Assembly: GCA_020543525.1 (NCBI GenBank)
Contig: JAHYIO010000036.1
Location: forward strand, 310,001 to 374,000
Origin: Coriolopsis trogii
Lineage: Eukaryota > Basidiomycota > Agaricomycetes > Polyporales > Polyporaceae
Length of the DNA: 64,000 nucleotides
Direction: 5' to 3'
The position numbers and the translations under genes are program-made. Below the pieces are notes generated by a model, which was given only the letters and a program-made list of their open reading frames with translations, was not told the DNA's origin and ran no database searches. Positions 19,892-31,989 of this stretch are shown one piece after another (the first letter of the stretch is position 1; every line of letters begins with the position of its first letter).

Positions 19892-21440
19892 TCACATAAT
19901 AACACAATCCGACTTCTTCTTGGGCTTCATAGCGGCTTTGCGACGTGCGTCGTGCGCGCGTTCCTGCAAAGCCCGCTCGTTCTCCTTTGCAACTCGCTCT
20001 TCCTCCAAGCGCTGCAGGTCTCTCCGCGCATAATGGTCATGCAGCCGCGCGTTCTCCTCGTTCTGGAGCTGCCGCGCGAGCGCCTCGCTAGATGAAATGT
20101 CAGCGTATTCAGTAACTATTGCATCGCGTTATGGGAGCCACTTACTCCGTGCAATCAGCGAGGGTGAGGGCGCCCGTCTGCTGCTCGAGCGCAGCCAGTG
20201 CACTTTCGGCCGTGTGACCGGCGAAGTCGCCTCCAGCCGGACTAGAACGTAGGAAGTCAGAGTCAACAAATGTTGACCATCCGCCATCGATGTCTTCGAG
20301 GCGCTCCCATACAACAGATGATTCGTGGAGGAATACCTGGTCGGTGACGAGGGTGTACAGAGCTCCGTCTTCTCCTGGAGACTTATAAAGCACGGAGAGA
20401 TGTGAGTTGCGGAAGAGAGCTACCAGGGAGTCTGGTTCAAGGGAGGAAGCAAGATTGAATAGTCCGTAGTAGGTGAGCTGAGATGATGCGCTCTCTATGA
20501 AGTTACGGATGACGAGCGCTGTACGACTCACGTCAGTCATGTCATCACGTTCGCAACACAATTCAATGGGGACCTCGACACTCACCGTCCTCGACTTTCT
20601 GCTGCTCTTCAGGACTGAGGTCGTATATTGACTGACGGCGTGATGGGCCCTGAGAAGACGAGGGGCCGTCTTCAGAGGTGACGAAATGTCCCTTGGTCAA
20701 ATGATCCGCTTCGACGAGGAGATTGACGGAAGAGTCGTAGTCCTCTGTTCGTGACAAGACTTGATATTCGTGACTCGACGGGTCAACGAGCCAGCCGTGT
20801 ACAAGCTTGATACCAGCTTGTTCGAACAACTTCAGCTCTCCTCCAGCGCCCGCAGGTCGGAACGATGATAGGCCGGTGAATAGGGGGTTCAGATACCCTC
20901 TGAACACTGAGTTAGATGAAGCACTTGGACGAAGTTCATTTGTTCTTACTGCGAGTGGCTGGCATGACGGACAGAGCTGCCGAGATGTCGACATCAGGGC
21001 AAGCCATCAACAGGTACTCGGCTACCAGCCGGGAAAGATAGTCATACGAGACGGTCGTGCGCTCATACGGCAAGATCTGTATCTTGTCCCGCAAAATGAG
21101 GATGTTGCCTAAGACGTGGTGAGAACAACAACAAGCTTCCCTGCAAAACAGATACTAACAGATAGCGATGAAAGAACATGGTCTATATCGGAGGTCTGAG
21201 CATTTCGGAGGTGGAGCGACTCGGAGCTTGGGGAGTGTGGACTAACCCGTTGAAGTTCTGCGTGATTATCTTGTATCGCTTCGGTGTTGCCTCTGGTGCA
21301 GGTCGGAACGTGATCTCTTTGAGATACCAGACTTCCTCTATGGATGCCTGAAGGCTGTCGTTGTGTTGTACTCGCGCAGGGTCTTGAGGGTCATGGGCGT
21401 CTGCAGTCACATTTGCCATACTACTGTCGTCTGGTGACAT
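19892..21440 (-). CDS. MINDY-type deubiquitinase, copy 2, with a 4-base deletion
   Basis: Exons by homology with copy 1 are 21247-21440, 21160-21182 (23 nt, catalytic Cys), 20950-21108, 20586-20897, 20146-20518 and 19892-20087. Four bases are missing just inside exon 4, which breaks the frame if the copy-1 acceptor is used. A second AG two bases downstream (CAGAG then GGTAT) restores it, giving RRYLNPLF and a 418-residue protein. One visible change near the end of exon 5 turns Arg to Cys. The catalytic Gln, Cys and His and the CVIM CaaX end are unchanged. It is either functional through the shifted acceptor or a very young pseudogene. Confidence 0.75.
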
Positions 21441-21858
21441 TGATTGTTGGTGGTACAATGGAAGGCTGTAAGACAACAGTACGATTAGCAGACAGCCTTG
21501 TAGCACAGTGTGACGACGAAGTAATGACGGGGCAACAGGAGCGACTAATGCGCGCAGTATAGCGTGGCTGTGGCACAGTTCGAGCGGAGCAATGTCGTGG
21601 CCACAACCGCTTGCGTCGGGGTTTCAATTTCACAACGATGCCGCACAGCTCCGCTTGCTAGTCCGCCTAAGCGCCACTACGCACTACTCACTCAACGCCC
21701 AATGGCCATTTGATGACAGGGTAGTATGGGCTCGAAGTCATTCAAATACGTTTCATACACCTCACGGTCGAGCGCATGTAAAGACTTCAAGTTGAAGTGT
21801 AACGTATATCTTTGAGAGGACTAAGTACTTGCAGAGTACTTACTAATTCACTACGAGT
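21441..21858. other. Divergent spacer, copy 2
   Basis: Counterpart of 2926-3349, with a 6-base deletion near 21701. No gene is seen. Confidence 0.4.
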
Positions 21859-23095
21859 AGAAGAGACGCAGCGACCCGTGGGAACGTTTGCTATATGCAA
21901 TGGTGGTAAGCGCCTGTTCGCCTGCCACCTGGTTACAGGTTCAATCTCGCCGCCACCTCCGACTCCTCGCTGCATACCTTGAATACGCTCCCGCGTTCAG
22001 CGTCGCCGCTCAACCTTACGTACGGGGTGAATCCATATGTATACGTGAACAATATTCAACTGACTCACCGATAATGCTCAGAAGTTCAAGCTGGGATTGC
22101 CACCCACGGCTACTAAGCTAGACTTTGAATATAGTCCGGAATAAGCTGACCGAGAGTACGTGCTTCTACTCGGCTTCACATGTCGTTTGACGTAGTGAAG
22201 AGACCAGATATACCTCTCAAATCCCAGAGATTGACTGTCATGCCTCCGAGTCCGTCTCCCAATCCCGACGACGAGGACGGGTACTCGTCGGACCACTTCC
22301 ACGATCAATTCTGGAGGTCGGTTTTTGATGGTTACGAAGACAAATCCACCCAGAATCATGCTGCTCGAAGACATCGAGAGGTGAGTCTCGTCTCTGCACG
22401 GTTTCTCGACAGTCTCTCCAACATTGTACCACGCGAATCACTAGGGCTCTCACGTTTTTATGGCCCTCGAGCTTCTCTGTCGCCGCTCCAAACCCAGCGT
22501 CCGGCATGATCTCGAGTCGTATTACTGGGTCCTCCTCTACGTGGTCTTTCTACGCCTACCCCACAACTGCCCCCCGGATTCCTGGCGCAGGATATTCTCG
22601 ACCGCTCCCGAAGACAACTTCGTCAGAAGGCATCGCTGGGTACATTGGGAGCGATATCGTTTTAAAATTACAGGGGATGACCGGCTGAATAGGCTCCTCC
22701 AAGACCTCAGCGATCAGGTCGCCATCAATCGCGACTTCTTCACGCTGGACGACAATGCGGCTCACATGTCCTATGACGACATGCGCATGGTCTTCGCGAG
22801 CGCCCCCGTCCTCTCTTCTGACGACCCAAATCTACGCGTACCCAGCGGTGACGCCTCGATCACTCTCCAAAGCACTAGGAGTCCGCGAAGGCCTTCGATG
22901 ATCCGGGTCTCAACTGTAGGGCAGACCCTGCCGTGCATAACCAGCCCGGTAGACCGCCCTTTGAAAAGGAAGGCTGAACCCTTTAAGATCTATCGAGATT
23001 CATCAGACGACGATGGTAAGGAGATGGGTCCTTCCATGCAGAAGAAGCGCAAAACGTCGCACGGTTTCAGGCGCGCGATGTCCGAAATTGTTTGA
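21859..23095 (+). pseudogene. FunK1 kinase F, truncated C-terminal remnant (duplicate of B)
   Basis: The open model 22180-22380 joined to 22445-23095 encodes 283 residues and matches B except for about half a dozen substitutions, most of them amino acid changing (for example CWVHW to RWVHW and FEII to FKIT). The same degenerate catalytic loop and stop lie upstream. The frequent amino acid changes between two otherwise near-identical copies suggest weak or no selection. Confidence 0.6.
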
Positions 23096-24078
23096 ACCAT
23101 ACGGTAGTAAATTCTTCCCAGTCCTTTGACTCTGCGTACGTGTACCATCAATGTGGCAGTGGTCCATTGTTCCACATTTTCGTCGTGTCTTGAATGAAAC
23201 CTTGGTGCTGGTCACGACGGGGATCAGGCAGCCAAAGGGTTGACTCCTTGGCACATCGGATCAATCTGCTTACGCGAGCGATACTCCGCGGAATACGACT
23301 TGGTCCGTGTCTTTTTGGTGGAGCCGCGACGTTGACGCAGGATAAAGACGCTTGCCTGCAAGCTCAAACCCCCTTATGAAAGCTCGTCTGAAGATTTGAA
23401 CCTGCTGTGTGCAATGCCTCATGTGCTGTGTACTGGATTCAGGATGCGTAGCGTGCACCCGGGCCAAGTCCCCCATTGTTGAACTGGTGGTTAGAGATTG
23501 TGGGCGCTACGGGAAATCTCGGCCCGTGAGCCGTGCATTTACCGATTCGGCAATCAGGTTCGAGCTTTGTCTGCCTCGAGGCTCAGTCCAACCGTGTCAC
23601 CGTCCACCGCGATTGTCCTAGCCACCTCATACCCAAAACGCGATTGATCCGATTGGAAGCACGCAAAGTGAGTCATGAGCACGCATGCGGAGCAGTAACA
23701 AACCTCATTGTCACCGTCGCCAGCCATAGCGTTATTTAAGTCGAGCAATCGGACCAACATCGGTAGTCCATATATTCCAGTTTGCGCGACTCTACTACTT
23801 TTCGGACGTTTTAGCACAGTAACTGCACAGGTCTCCGCGCCGACCAGACCCTGTGTACTCGTGGCCACAATTGCCATTGAACACCGCCTGCCGTGCGCCA
23901 TACGTTTCACATCACACCAACCACTCAGTAAGCTCCTTTGTTCTCTAATGATGACGCGTCGCAGGCTCACGTACTTGGCTCGAATCATCTCGCTTAACCG
24001 GCGGCCCGTGTCGGCGCTTTCTCCTCGAACCCATTGTCTCCTTCAACCACCACTTGCCCCCAGCCAACTGCCCACCTC
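23096..24078. other. Intergenic region upstream of FunK1 G
   Basis: About 980 bases without a supported gene. The near-identical repeat ends at about 23777; beyond that it is a diverged version of the FunK1 C upstream region. Confidence 0.4.
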
Positions 24079-24085
24079 TATAAAG
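24079..24085 (+). promoter_or_regulatory. TATAAAG directly abutting the FunK1 G start codon
   Basis: Same arrangement as at FunK1 C: TATAAAG then ATG, with a second methionine at codon 20. Confidence 0.35.
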
Positions 24086-27034
24086 ATGTCCATCTCCTCC
24101 TCCGAGTTTTTTTCGGCCGCCAGCAGCAGCTCTTGCAGCTCAGGTATGGCCGGTGTTCTCTCCACCCCTCACTCCAAGAAATCTAACGATACCCCGACAC
24201 AACGCGACGATGTGAACGCGACAGGGCAGAGCCAAGCGCAGAGTTGGGCGGACGAGCTCGCTGATCGTATCCAGTTCTATCCCGGACAATTTGCCGACTT
24301 CCTTAACGATCTGGTTCCGTCTTCCACGCCCTTCACTCTCACCGATGACCAAGTCGACACCGCTTTCGACAACTACCGACCAGCCAAGGGGCATGAAGTC
24401 GAGGGCTATCCAGGTCTGGTGAGTGTTCTAGTCCCGTACATCTATCCTCCATCTACTGTGTGTTCACGCCAAACATTGTGATGGCAGGTCGCTGGCCTAG
24501 AAACCCTCGTCAAACATTTCGACGAGGCTCGCAAGCTCACATTCTACAATACCTTCGAGAGAAAGCTCCCGTTCCCCTTTGGCCAGTTTGCCAAACAACA
24601 TGCGAGAACTTCTCCTGACATCTCTGCCTCGTTTCCCGGCGATCCAAAGATCCCACAGGCGGACCTCACCTGGCACACGCTATCCTTAGCCATCGAAGCG
24701 AAGGCTACTCGTGAACAAGACCCCTTTCAACAAGAGAAGGCTATCAAGCACAACAAGGTCATGGTACAGATAGCTCGCAACGCGCGTAACCTGCTCCTCG
24801 CGCATGGCTTCCTATACTCCTTTGTCGTTGGGATCTACGGCGATGTGTTCCGTGTCGCACGTTTTGACCATGCAGGGGCCGTCGTCTCTCCTCCTGTACC
24901 CATCAAGGAGACTGTTGGCTCGAGGCTTCTACAGCAATTCTTGTGGCGATTCACCCATCCTGCCGTCGGTACTACTGTGGTGGGCTGCGACCCGACAGTG
25001 CGGCGCCTCACTGAAGCAGACCAAGACTGGGTTAGGCGGAGATTACAAGCCGCGTACGGTACCCATTTCCACGATTGTCCTGGCTACATAGCCGATGTCG
25101 CCAGGATCGAAGAGGGTCGAAGGGTCGAAGTCCCGTGTAGCGATGGTGGCTCGAAGGCTTTCATCGCTTTCCGCCTCCTGGACATTAACGGCCGCCTATT
25201 CTCGCGTGCCACTGGTGTCTGGCGGGTCCTTGAGGACACCAGAGTCATCAATGCCGATGGGATCCTCGTCGACAAACCTCAGGCGAACGACGCGGAGAAC
25301 TCTGACGACGCCGAGAAACCGAAGATCAGTATCATGAAGGAGGCTTGGCGTCAGCTTGTGAGAACCCCTGAAGCCTGTTTCTATGAGCGGCTGGCGGAGG
25401 CGATCGAAGAGGGCGAGCGTATTGGTCTGGCGAGACTGGTCGCCGGTGGTGATCTGGGCGAGCTTGAGGTTCGCCAATGGGCGCAAACCCCTGCCAACAC
25501 AGCGAAGATCGAGAATCAGCTTGAGTTGCGCTTGTCATCTTCTGAGGCACAGATGCCACGAGAAGCTCCACCTCCGTCAAAGCTAGGTTCGTGCATCCCT
25601 CATCCGTTCCCGAATGCTGCTAACATAGTTGTCCATCCGTTAGAACCAGCGGATTCACTTCCTTATCCTCAGCATCAAACGTTTTCTTGGACATATTGCG
25701 CTAGACTAGGCGATCACACGTACAGGGAGCGTAGCCATATGCGCTGCATCCTCGACCTCGTCGGTCGTCCCATCACAACTTTCCGAAGCACGCGCGAACT
25801 CATCAAGGGGCTCAGGGACGCTGTTCAAGGTAGGAATAGTCTCCGTCTGCAACACATACGTGCGTTAACGTCATATCGTCTGCGCAGGGCATAAGCTCGC
25901 TTGGGAGAAGGCCGGTATCCTTCATCGCGATGTTAGCGTTGGTAATATCCTCATCGTGGATGAGACGGCCCCGGGGAAAGTCGGGTTCTCTGGGTTCTTG
26001 CACGATTTCGACTACAGTTCGATGGGCGCAAAGCCTGAGGGTACCCTGGTCGACGACGCACCCGAGCCCTCGGCATTCCCCGGCGAGCGCAATATCTCTG
26101 ACGGCATTGGGAGCACCGCCGAGTCTGCTACGGAGGGTAAAGATGACTCACGCAAAGAGAGGACTGTGAGTTATTCTATCAAATTCCGTAAAAGTGTGCG
26201 AACTGATGGTTGCTTGGATAGGGCACCTACTACTTCATGGCTTGCCAGATCCTCAGTGGTCGCGTGATTCATGGAGTCCATCACGATCTGGAGTCGGTCT
26301 ACTGGGTTCTCTTGTGGACGCTCTTGCGCCATGGAGAGTATGTCCACCCCACATATACCCTGGAGAATTTCAGGAACATCTTCTTCTTCGGCGACGATAG
26401 TCAGAGCTGCAATAACAAGAAACAATGGCTCATCGAATACGCTCGCCATCTCACCTTCCCGAGATGCGCACCTCTGACAAAACTCATGCGGGCCTTCTCC
26501 GAGCGCGTTCTGAGAAGCATTGGCATCTCCAATCTCATGGATCCCGATCCTATGACACATGTGCAGGTCCTCAAAATCTTCGACGACGCTCTTCTCGAGG
26601 AAGGGTGGCCCGAAGATGACTGCTCACAGCGCTGCAAATGGCTTGACGAGCATATATCACGAGGTGCCATACCCGGGCTTGTATCCGACTTCCACGAACT
26701 CGACTCAGCCATTGCGCCTGCCGATAACGACGTACGACCCAAACGCTCGACGAAACGACAGAACGACGCCGCAGCGATGCCTCCGCCTTCTGAGACACGC
26801 TCCGGCACTCTGCGCTCAGCTCAGAAGCGTAGTTCCACGACGGTTGAGGAGTCAGATGAACCTGAAGCGGGTCCATCAAAGTCTAACACGCGGTCCTCGT
26901 CGAAACGTTCCAAGACCGCGTCAACGTCGGAATCGCACTCTACGGGTGGCAAGGGCTCAAGGCGCGGCTCTGGGCGCGGCAGGCGCGGTGGTTCTGGGAG
27001 GGGAAGTGGCTCCGTGCGCAGTCGGGGAAGCTGA
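24086..27034 (+). CDS. FunK1 protein kinase G, full length
   Basis: Exons 24086-24418, 24488-25586, 25650-25829, 25888-26165 and 26222-27034 give 900 residues. It is the closest paralogue of C: same start (MSISSSE), N-lobe (AIEAKATREQDPF, FLWRFTHPAVG), SLPYPQHQTFSW, catalytic loop HRDVSVGN (Asp552), HDFDYS, GTYYFMACQIL, HHDLESVYWVLLWTLLRHG, and an RG/Ser-rich tail with SSKRSKTAST. The segment 25587-25649 corresponds to a 59-nt intron in C but is 63 nt here and open in frame, so retention would add 21 residues. It occupies the same place relative to the MINDY gene as C does in the first block. Confidence 0.87.
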
Positions 27035-27509
27035 GTGGTTGCGGTGTGACGAAACTGTACTCGTACATGTATCATACACGACATACATATATCTCCTTGC
27101 TTTTTGCACCTGACAGCAAGTTCCTTCTTTCAAGTTGAACCTTCAGGTGCAAAACTCGCAGAGAAGATTTAAGGGCGGTCTTAGAAGCAGAGTGTCTGAG
27201 AGTTCAGCAACAATTGCAGTAGTTGTTTAGTCGTACTATTGGGTCAAAGGATATGTAGATCGCGCGGAAAAGCTCGAGAGACCGGGACATGCTATGCCTC
27301 GTTGCCTGATTTGGGACTTGGGAGAGAGAAAATGGAAGAGACTTCAAGCTTTACGAGTCGAGACGGTTCGGGAATTGTTTACTTATTCCATGGCGGCTAC
27401 ATGGGCAAGGAGGAGGCGCTGAGTGCAGATGAAGCGCTTAGATGTGTTCACGTCCCCACCGACCACCGAGGATTCAACTTCTCAAGCTTCAGTACGTCTC
27501 TTCCTCAAC
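27035..27509. other. Spacer between FunK1 G and H
   Basis: No supported gene. It probably contains the decayed promoter of H. Confidence 0.35.
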
Positions 27510-29252
27510 GTTTTGCATTGCCACTTCCATTAGCTCTCGCAGCTCCGGTGTCACCGGTGTTCGTTCCACTCCGCGCTCCTTCAACGTCAAGAAGTCTATT
27601 GATAACTTGAACTTCCCGACCATTTGAACTCCGGGACAACATAGACGCCACAGGAAAGAGATTAGACAGCTTCCAGTGGTTGGCAGAGCCATTGTATGCA
27701 TTTCCAATATTCTGATAAGTTCACTGACTCTCTCGGTACTATGGGTGCGGAGTCTTCCACGTGCACCTCCAACTTCGCCCTAACCAACCACCAAGTTGAC
27801 GCCGCTCTCAACAACCAACCACCACCTGCAGGGCAGTCGGGATACAAGAGTTACCCAGATCTAGTCAGTCTCACGAACTCGGTTGTTCATCGTCCGTCCC
27901 CTTTGTGTTGACTCATGATGCTACTTCTGTAGATCCCTGGTTTCAAGTTCAATTTCGATACCTTGCAGCCTGGCCAACTCAAGTTATCCTTTGGCCGATT
28001 CACCCATCAGCACGCTAAAAGCTCTTCCCAATCGATATTCACCTCTTCTTCTTGGGAAATCCCCCTGAAGTCGGACCTCTCTTGGCACACGATATCGACA
28101 ACTCGGATATTCATGAGCGCCCGAGAACTCACCATAGCCATCAAGGACGCAATACGAGGTAGAAATTGGGGTTCAATTCGCCACATATTCTTGGTGCTGA
28201 TGACGTGTTACTTGCGTAGGACATGATCTAACCTGGGAGAAGGCCAGTAAATATCACCATTACCGCAGCGACGGGAACACCCCCCTCGTGGCCAAGACGG
28301 GAGGTGTCATGCTCTCTCGGTTTTTGCACGATTCCGAAAATACTTCTATGGATTCAGAGTCCAAGGCTGTATGGGTCGACGACGCACCCGAGCCCTTGCT
28401 GTCCAATAGCGAGAACAGCGTCGCCGATGGTGTTTGCAGCACCACAGAGTCTGCTACGAGGGGCCAAGACGAACGGCGCATAGGAAGAATTGTGAGTTAT
28501 TCTCTCTAGATCGGGTCGATCCTCAGTCATGGAGTGCAAACTGATGTTCAACTGAATAGGGTACCTACTACTTCACGGCCTGCCAGATCCTCAGTAATCG
28601 TGTATTACATGAAGTCCACCACGACCTGGAGTCCGTCTACTGGGTCCTCTTATGGGCTCTCCTGCGCCACGGAGAGTATATCGATCCCAAGTCCAAGCTC
28701 GAGGATTACAAGAACATCTTCATCTTCGGCGATGATACTCAGAGCAACAACAACAAAACAATGTGGATTATCAACGGCTCTCTGAGTCTGAGCTTCCCGA
28801 GAAGCGCGCCCCTCACGAAACTCATGTTAGATTTCTCTGACCTCGTTTTCCGTAGTTTCGGTATCCCACGACGCTCTCCACCTATACCTATGTCGCACGC
28901 TGAGGTTTTATCAGTCTTCAACGATGCTCTTGCCATGGAAGGGTGGCCGGATGCTGACTGCCCCCGTCCCTGTAAATGGCTGGACGACAGAGGTGCCCTA
29001 CTCGGGCTTGTATCTGACTTCCATGAACTGGACTCCACCACTCCTTCCGTTGATGACGACATTTGTCGAACACACTCGAGGACGCGACAGAGCAACACAC
29101 CAGTGATGCCTCCGCCTCTCGAGATACGCTCCGGCACTCTGCGCTCAGCTCAGAAGCGTAGTAGTATGATGATTGAGGAGTCAGACGAACCTGAAGCGGG
29201 TCCGTCAAAGGCTAACACGCACTCCTCGTCGAAGCGTCTCAAGATCGCGTGA
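27510..29252 (+). pseudogene. FunK1 H, internally deleted pseudokinase with a broken first exon
   Basis: Recognisable exons: a frame-broken first exon (ALTNHQVDAALN readable only in its second part, with a stop in TTTGAACTCC upstream), 27933-28158, 28220-28491 and 28560-29252. Like D and I it jumps from SWHTIS to FMSARELTIAIKDAIRG, lacking the main N-lobe. The catalytic loop reads HHYRSDGN (Asp lost) and the DFD motif has decayed to HDSENTS. The last exon is still open for 231 codons and keeps HHDLESVYWVLLWALLRHG and SSKRLKIA. The C-terminal frame is far better preserved than the catalytic part. Confidence 0.72.
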
Positions 29253-29689
29253 ACGTCAGGACTCAAAGAGGGGCTCCGGGCGCGGGAAGCGGCTCCGTGC
29301 GCAGTCGGGGTAGCTGTGTGGTTGCGGTGTGGCGAGTAGATGTATCATACACGTACATATATCATTTTGCTTGTCGCACAAGTTATCAGCTTCCTTGTTT
29401 CGACCCTTCAGGTGCAAAACTCCCAGAGGGGGCTAGTAGAGCAGTCTTGGAAGCACATTATCTCCGAAAGTTCAGCAACACCTGCGGTAGTGGTCAAGTC
29501 GTACTGGATGCCAATGGATATGTAGATCACGCAGAAAGACTCGAGAGACATGCTAGATCGCGGTGCCTGATGCGAGACTCGGGAAGCAAAATCAGGGCGC
29601 GCGGCTACAACGGGTAAGGAGGAGGCGCTGGGTGCAGACGAAGCGCTTAGACTTTGGCGTGGAGCCGCCTTGTGTTCTCCGAGCATTCA
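29253..29689. other. Spacer between FunK1 H and I
   Basis: Its start corresponds to the RG-rich tail of other FunK1 genes, now beyond the H stop. No supported gene. Confidence 0.35.
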
Positions 29690-31511
29690 AATGCTAAATA
29701 TTCAGTGCGTTCATCTCCTCCTCGAGATATCTTACTCTGCTACTGCCAGTAGCTCTCGCAGCTTCGGTGTTGCCGGTGTTCAGTCCACTCCGCGCTCCAA
29801 CTTGAACATCAACTTGAAGAGATCTAATGATAACTTCTGGACAAAACGTGGATTCGACACGGAAGAAAGTAGATGGATTTCAGTGGTTGGAAGAGCCTCG
29901 AGATTGTGGTATGCATCTTCAAAATTCTGAAGAGTTCACTGACTCTCTCGTCGGTACTACGGGTCCGGAGTCTTCCACCTCCGACATCGCCCTAACCAAT
30001 GACCAAGTTGACGCCACTCTCAACGACTACCAACAAACTGCAGGGAAGTCGGAATATGAGACTTATCCGTATCTGGTTAGTTTCACAAACACGCTTTTTC
30101 ATCATCCGTCCCCTTTGTGTTGACACTTCTGTAGATCGCTAGTTTCGATCGTACCTTGCAATAGGGCCAACTCAAGGTGCCTTTTGGCCATATGGCCGAG
30201 ACGAACGCCAAAAGCTCTCCCCAATCCATTTCTGGCTCTTTTCCTTGGGCTTCCAAAACCAGGCGCCCGAAGTCGGACATCACTTGGCGCACGATATCGA
30301 CGACTCGGACTTTCATGAGTGCCCGAGAACTCACCATAGCGATTAAGGACGCAATACGAGGTGGAGATTGTCTTCAATTCTCCGCGTGATTCTGTCGTTG
30401 ACGTCTTGTTAATCGCGTAGGACACGAATTCACTTCGGAGATGGCTAGTGAATATCCCCTTTACCGCAACGTCGGGAATCCCCCCCTCTTGGCCAAGACC
30501 GGAGATGTCATGCTCTCTGGATTTTTGCATAATTTCCCCTACATTTCGATGGATGCAGAGTCTAAGGCTGTGTCTGTCGACGACGCACCGGAGACCATGT
30601 CGTCCAATGGCGAGCATAACGTCGCCGATGGTGTTTGTAGCACCACAGAGTCTGCTACGAAGGGCCAAGACAATCGGCGCACAGAGAGAACTGTGAGTTT
30701 ATTCTCTCTCGATCTTCCGTGATAGAGTGCGAACTGACGTTCACTTGGATAGGGTATCTATTACTTCACGGCCTGCGAGATCCTCAGCGGTCGCGTGGTT
30801 CCACGATCACATCACGATCTCGAGTCAGCTTACTGGGTCCTCTTGTGGACGCTCCTGCGCCACGGAAATTATGTACACCCCAAGTACACTCTCGAGGATT
30901 TCAGGAACACCTTCACCTTTGGCGATGATCACCAGAGCAAGAACAACAAGAAAGGGTGGCTCGTTGATTACTCTCCTGGTCTGAGCTTCCCGAGTTGCGC
31001 GCCCCTCACAAAACTCTTGCTGGACTTCTCGGACCTCGTCTTCCGTAGTGTCGGCGTTCAACGAATCTTTCCGCCCGTACCTATCTCGTACGGCGAGGTC
31101 TTGGCGGTCTTTGACGGTGCCCTAGCCAAGGACGGATGGCCAACTGAGGACTGTTCACCGTCCTGCATATGGCGGGACGACAAGACCCCACGAGGTGCCG
31201 AATGGGGGCTTGTATCCGACTTCCACGGATTGGACTCCACCACTCCTCCCGATCAAGTCGACGGTCTTCCCACACGCTCGAGGACTCAACGGAACGAAGC
31301 AGCAGAGATGCCTCCACATGCTAAGCTGCGCTCCGGCACTTCGACAACTTCGCGCTCAGCTCAGAAGCGGTGTCGCACCATGATCGAAGTGGAACGTCAC
31401 GAACCTGAAGGGCGTCCGTTAACGCACACTGGCAGCTCGCACTCCTCTTCAAAGCGTCCCTCTAAGCGTCCTAAGATTGCATCAACGTCGGCATTGCACG
31501 CTTTCGAATAG
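29690..31511 (+). pseudogene. FunK1 I, internally deleted pseudokinase with start loss and stop
   Basis: Exons align with D: a first exon in which the ATG position reads GCG and a frame shift occurs near 29827-29850, 30135-30360 with an in-frame TAG soon after its start (TTGCAATAGGGC), 30421-30692, and 30753-31511. The shared deletion joins TWRTIS to FMSARELTIAIKDAIRG. The catalytic loop is YPLYRNVGN with no HRD, and the DFD motif reads LHNFPYIS. The final exon remains open for 252 codons with HHDLESAYWVLLWTLLRHG and a KRPSKRPKIAST tail. Confidence 0.75.
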
Positions 31512-31989
31512 CTAGGGCTCAACGAGGGGCTCCGGCAAAGCAAGTGGCGCTCTGCACAGTCGGAGAAGTTGAGCTGTTGCGGTGTGGCCCACGCGCAGCA
31601 GCCATAGCCTGTAGGTCATCGTATATATTGGACGTCAGGAGATCTAAGGAGAGAAGCTTGATTTGCCAACACAGCCTGTCGGATCAGGCTGGAGTAGCAC
31701 GACGTTCTTTTGCTCCCCATCAACATTGCTATGATCGAGCCTCTCCCAGTCCTTCTACGACTCCAGTGACTTACATATAGCCCTTGTAATTTGATTCTAT
31801 ACTTGTTGGATCGCACTGAATACCCCCAAGAGCCGCCTGAACTTGACTCCGGAGTGGCACCCTGTATGCAACGCTCACCGCATGTACAGATCTGATCATC
31901 CGTGACTCTGTCAAAGCTCGTCCAGAGCCTCGAGATGAACACGACTGTCCAGACAAGATGATAGTGCTCAATCGATGTCTACACATCAG
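31512..31989. other. Spacer between FunK1 I and DUF4139 relic 2
   Basis: It resembles the counterpart after FunK1 D. No supported gene. Confidence 0.35.

Larger units (their letters stand above)
18906..23777. repeat. Near-identical segmental duplication, copy 2
   Basis: Counterpart of 408-5268. Differences seen include a 21-base insertion near 19694, a 4-base deletion in MINDY exon 4 (at 20892-20895), a 6-base deletion near 21701, and scattered substitutions. Confidence 0.9.

Noticed and set aside
1..31511. FunK1 array as a viral or transposon-borne gene set
   Set aside because: No transposase, integrase, reverse transcriptase or terminal repeat sequences were seen near the array; spliced paralogues and shared introns fit cellular tandem duplication.
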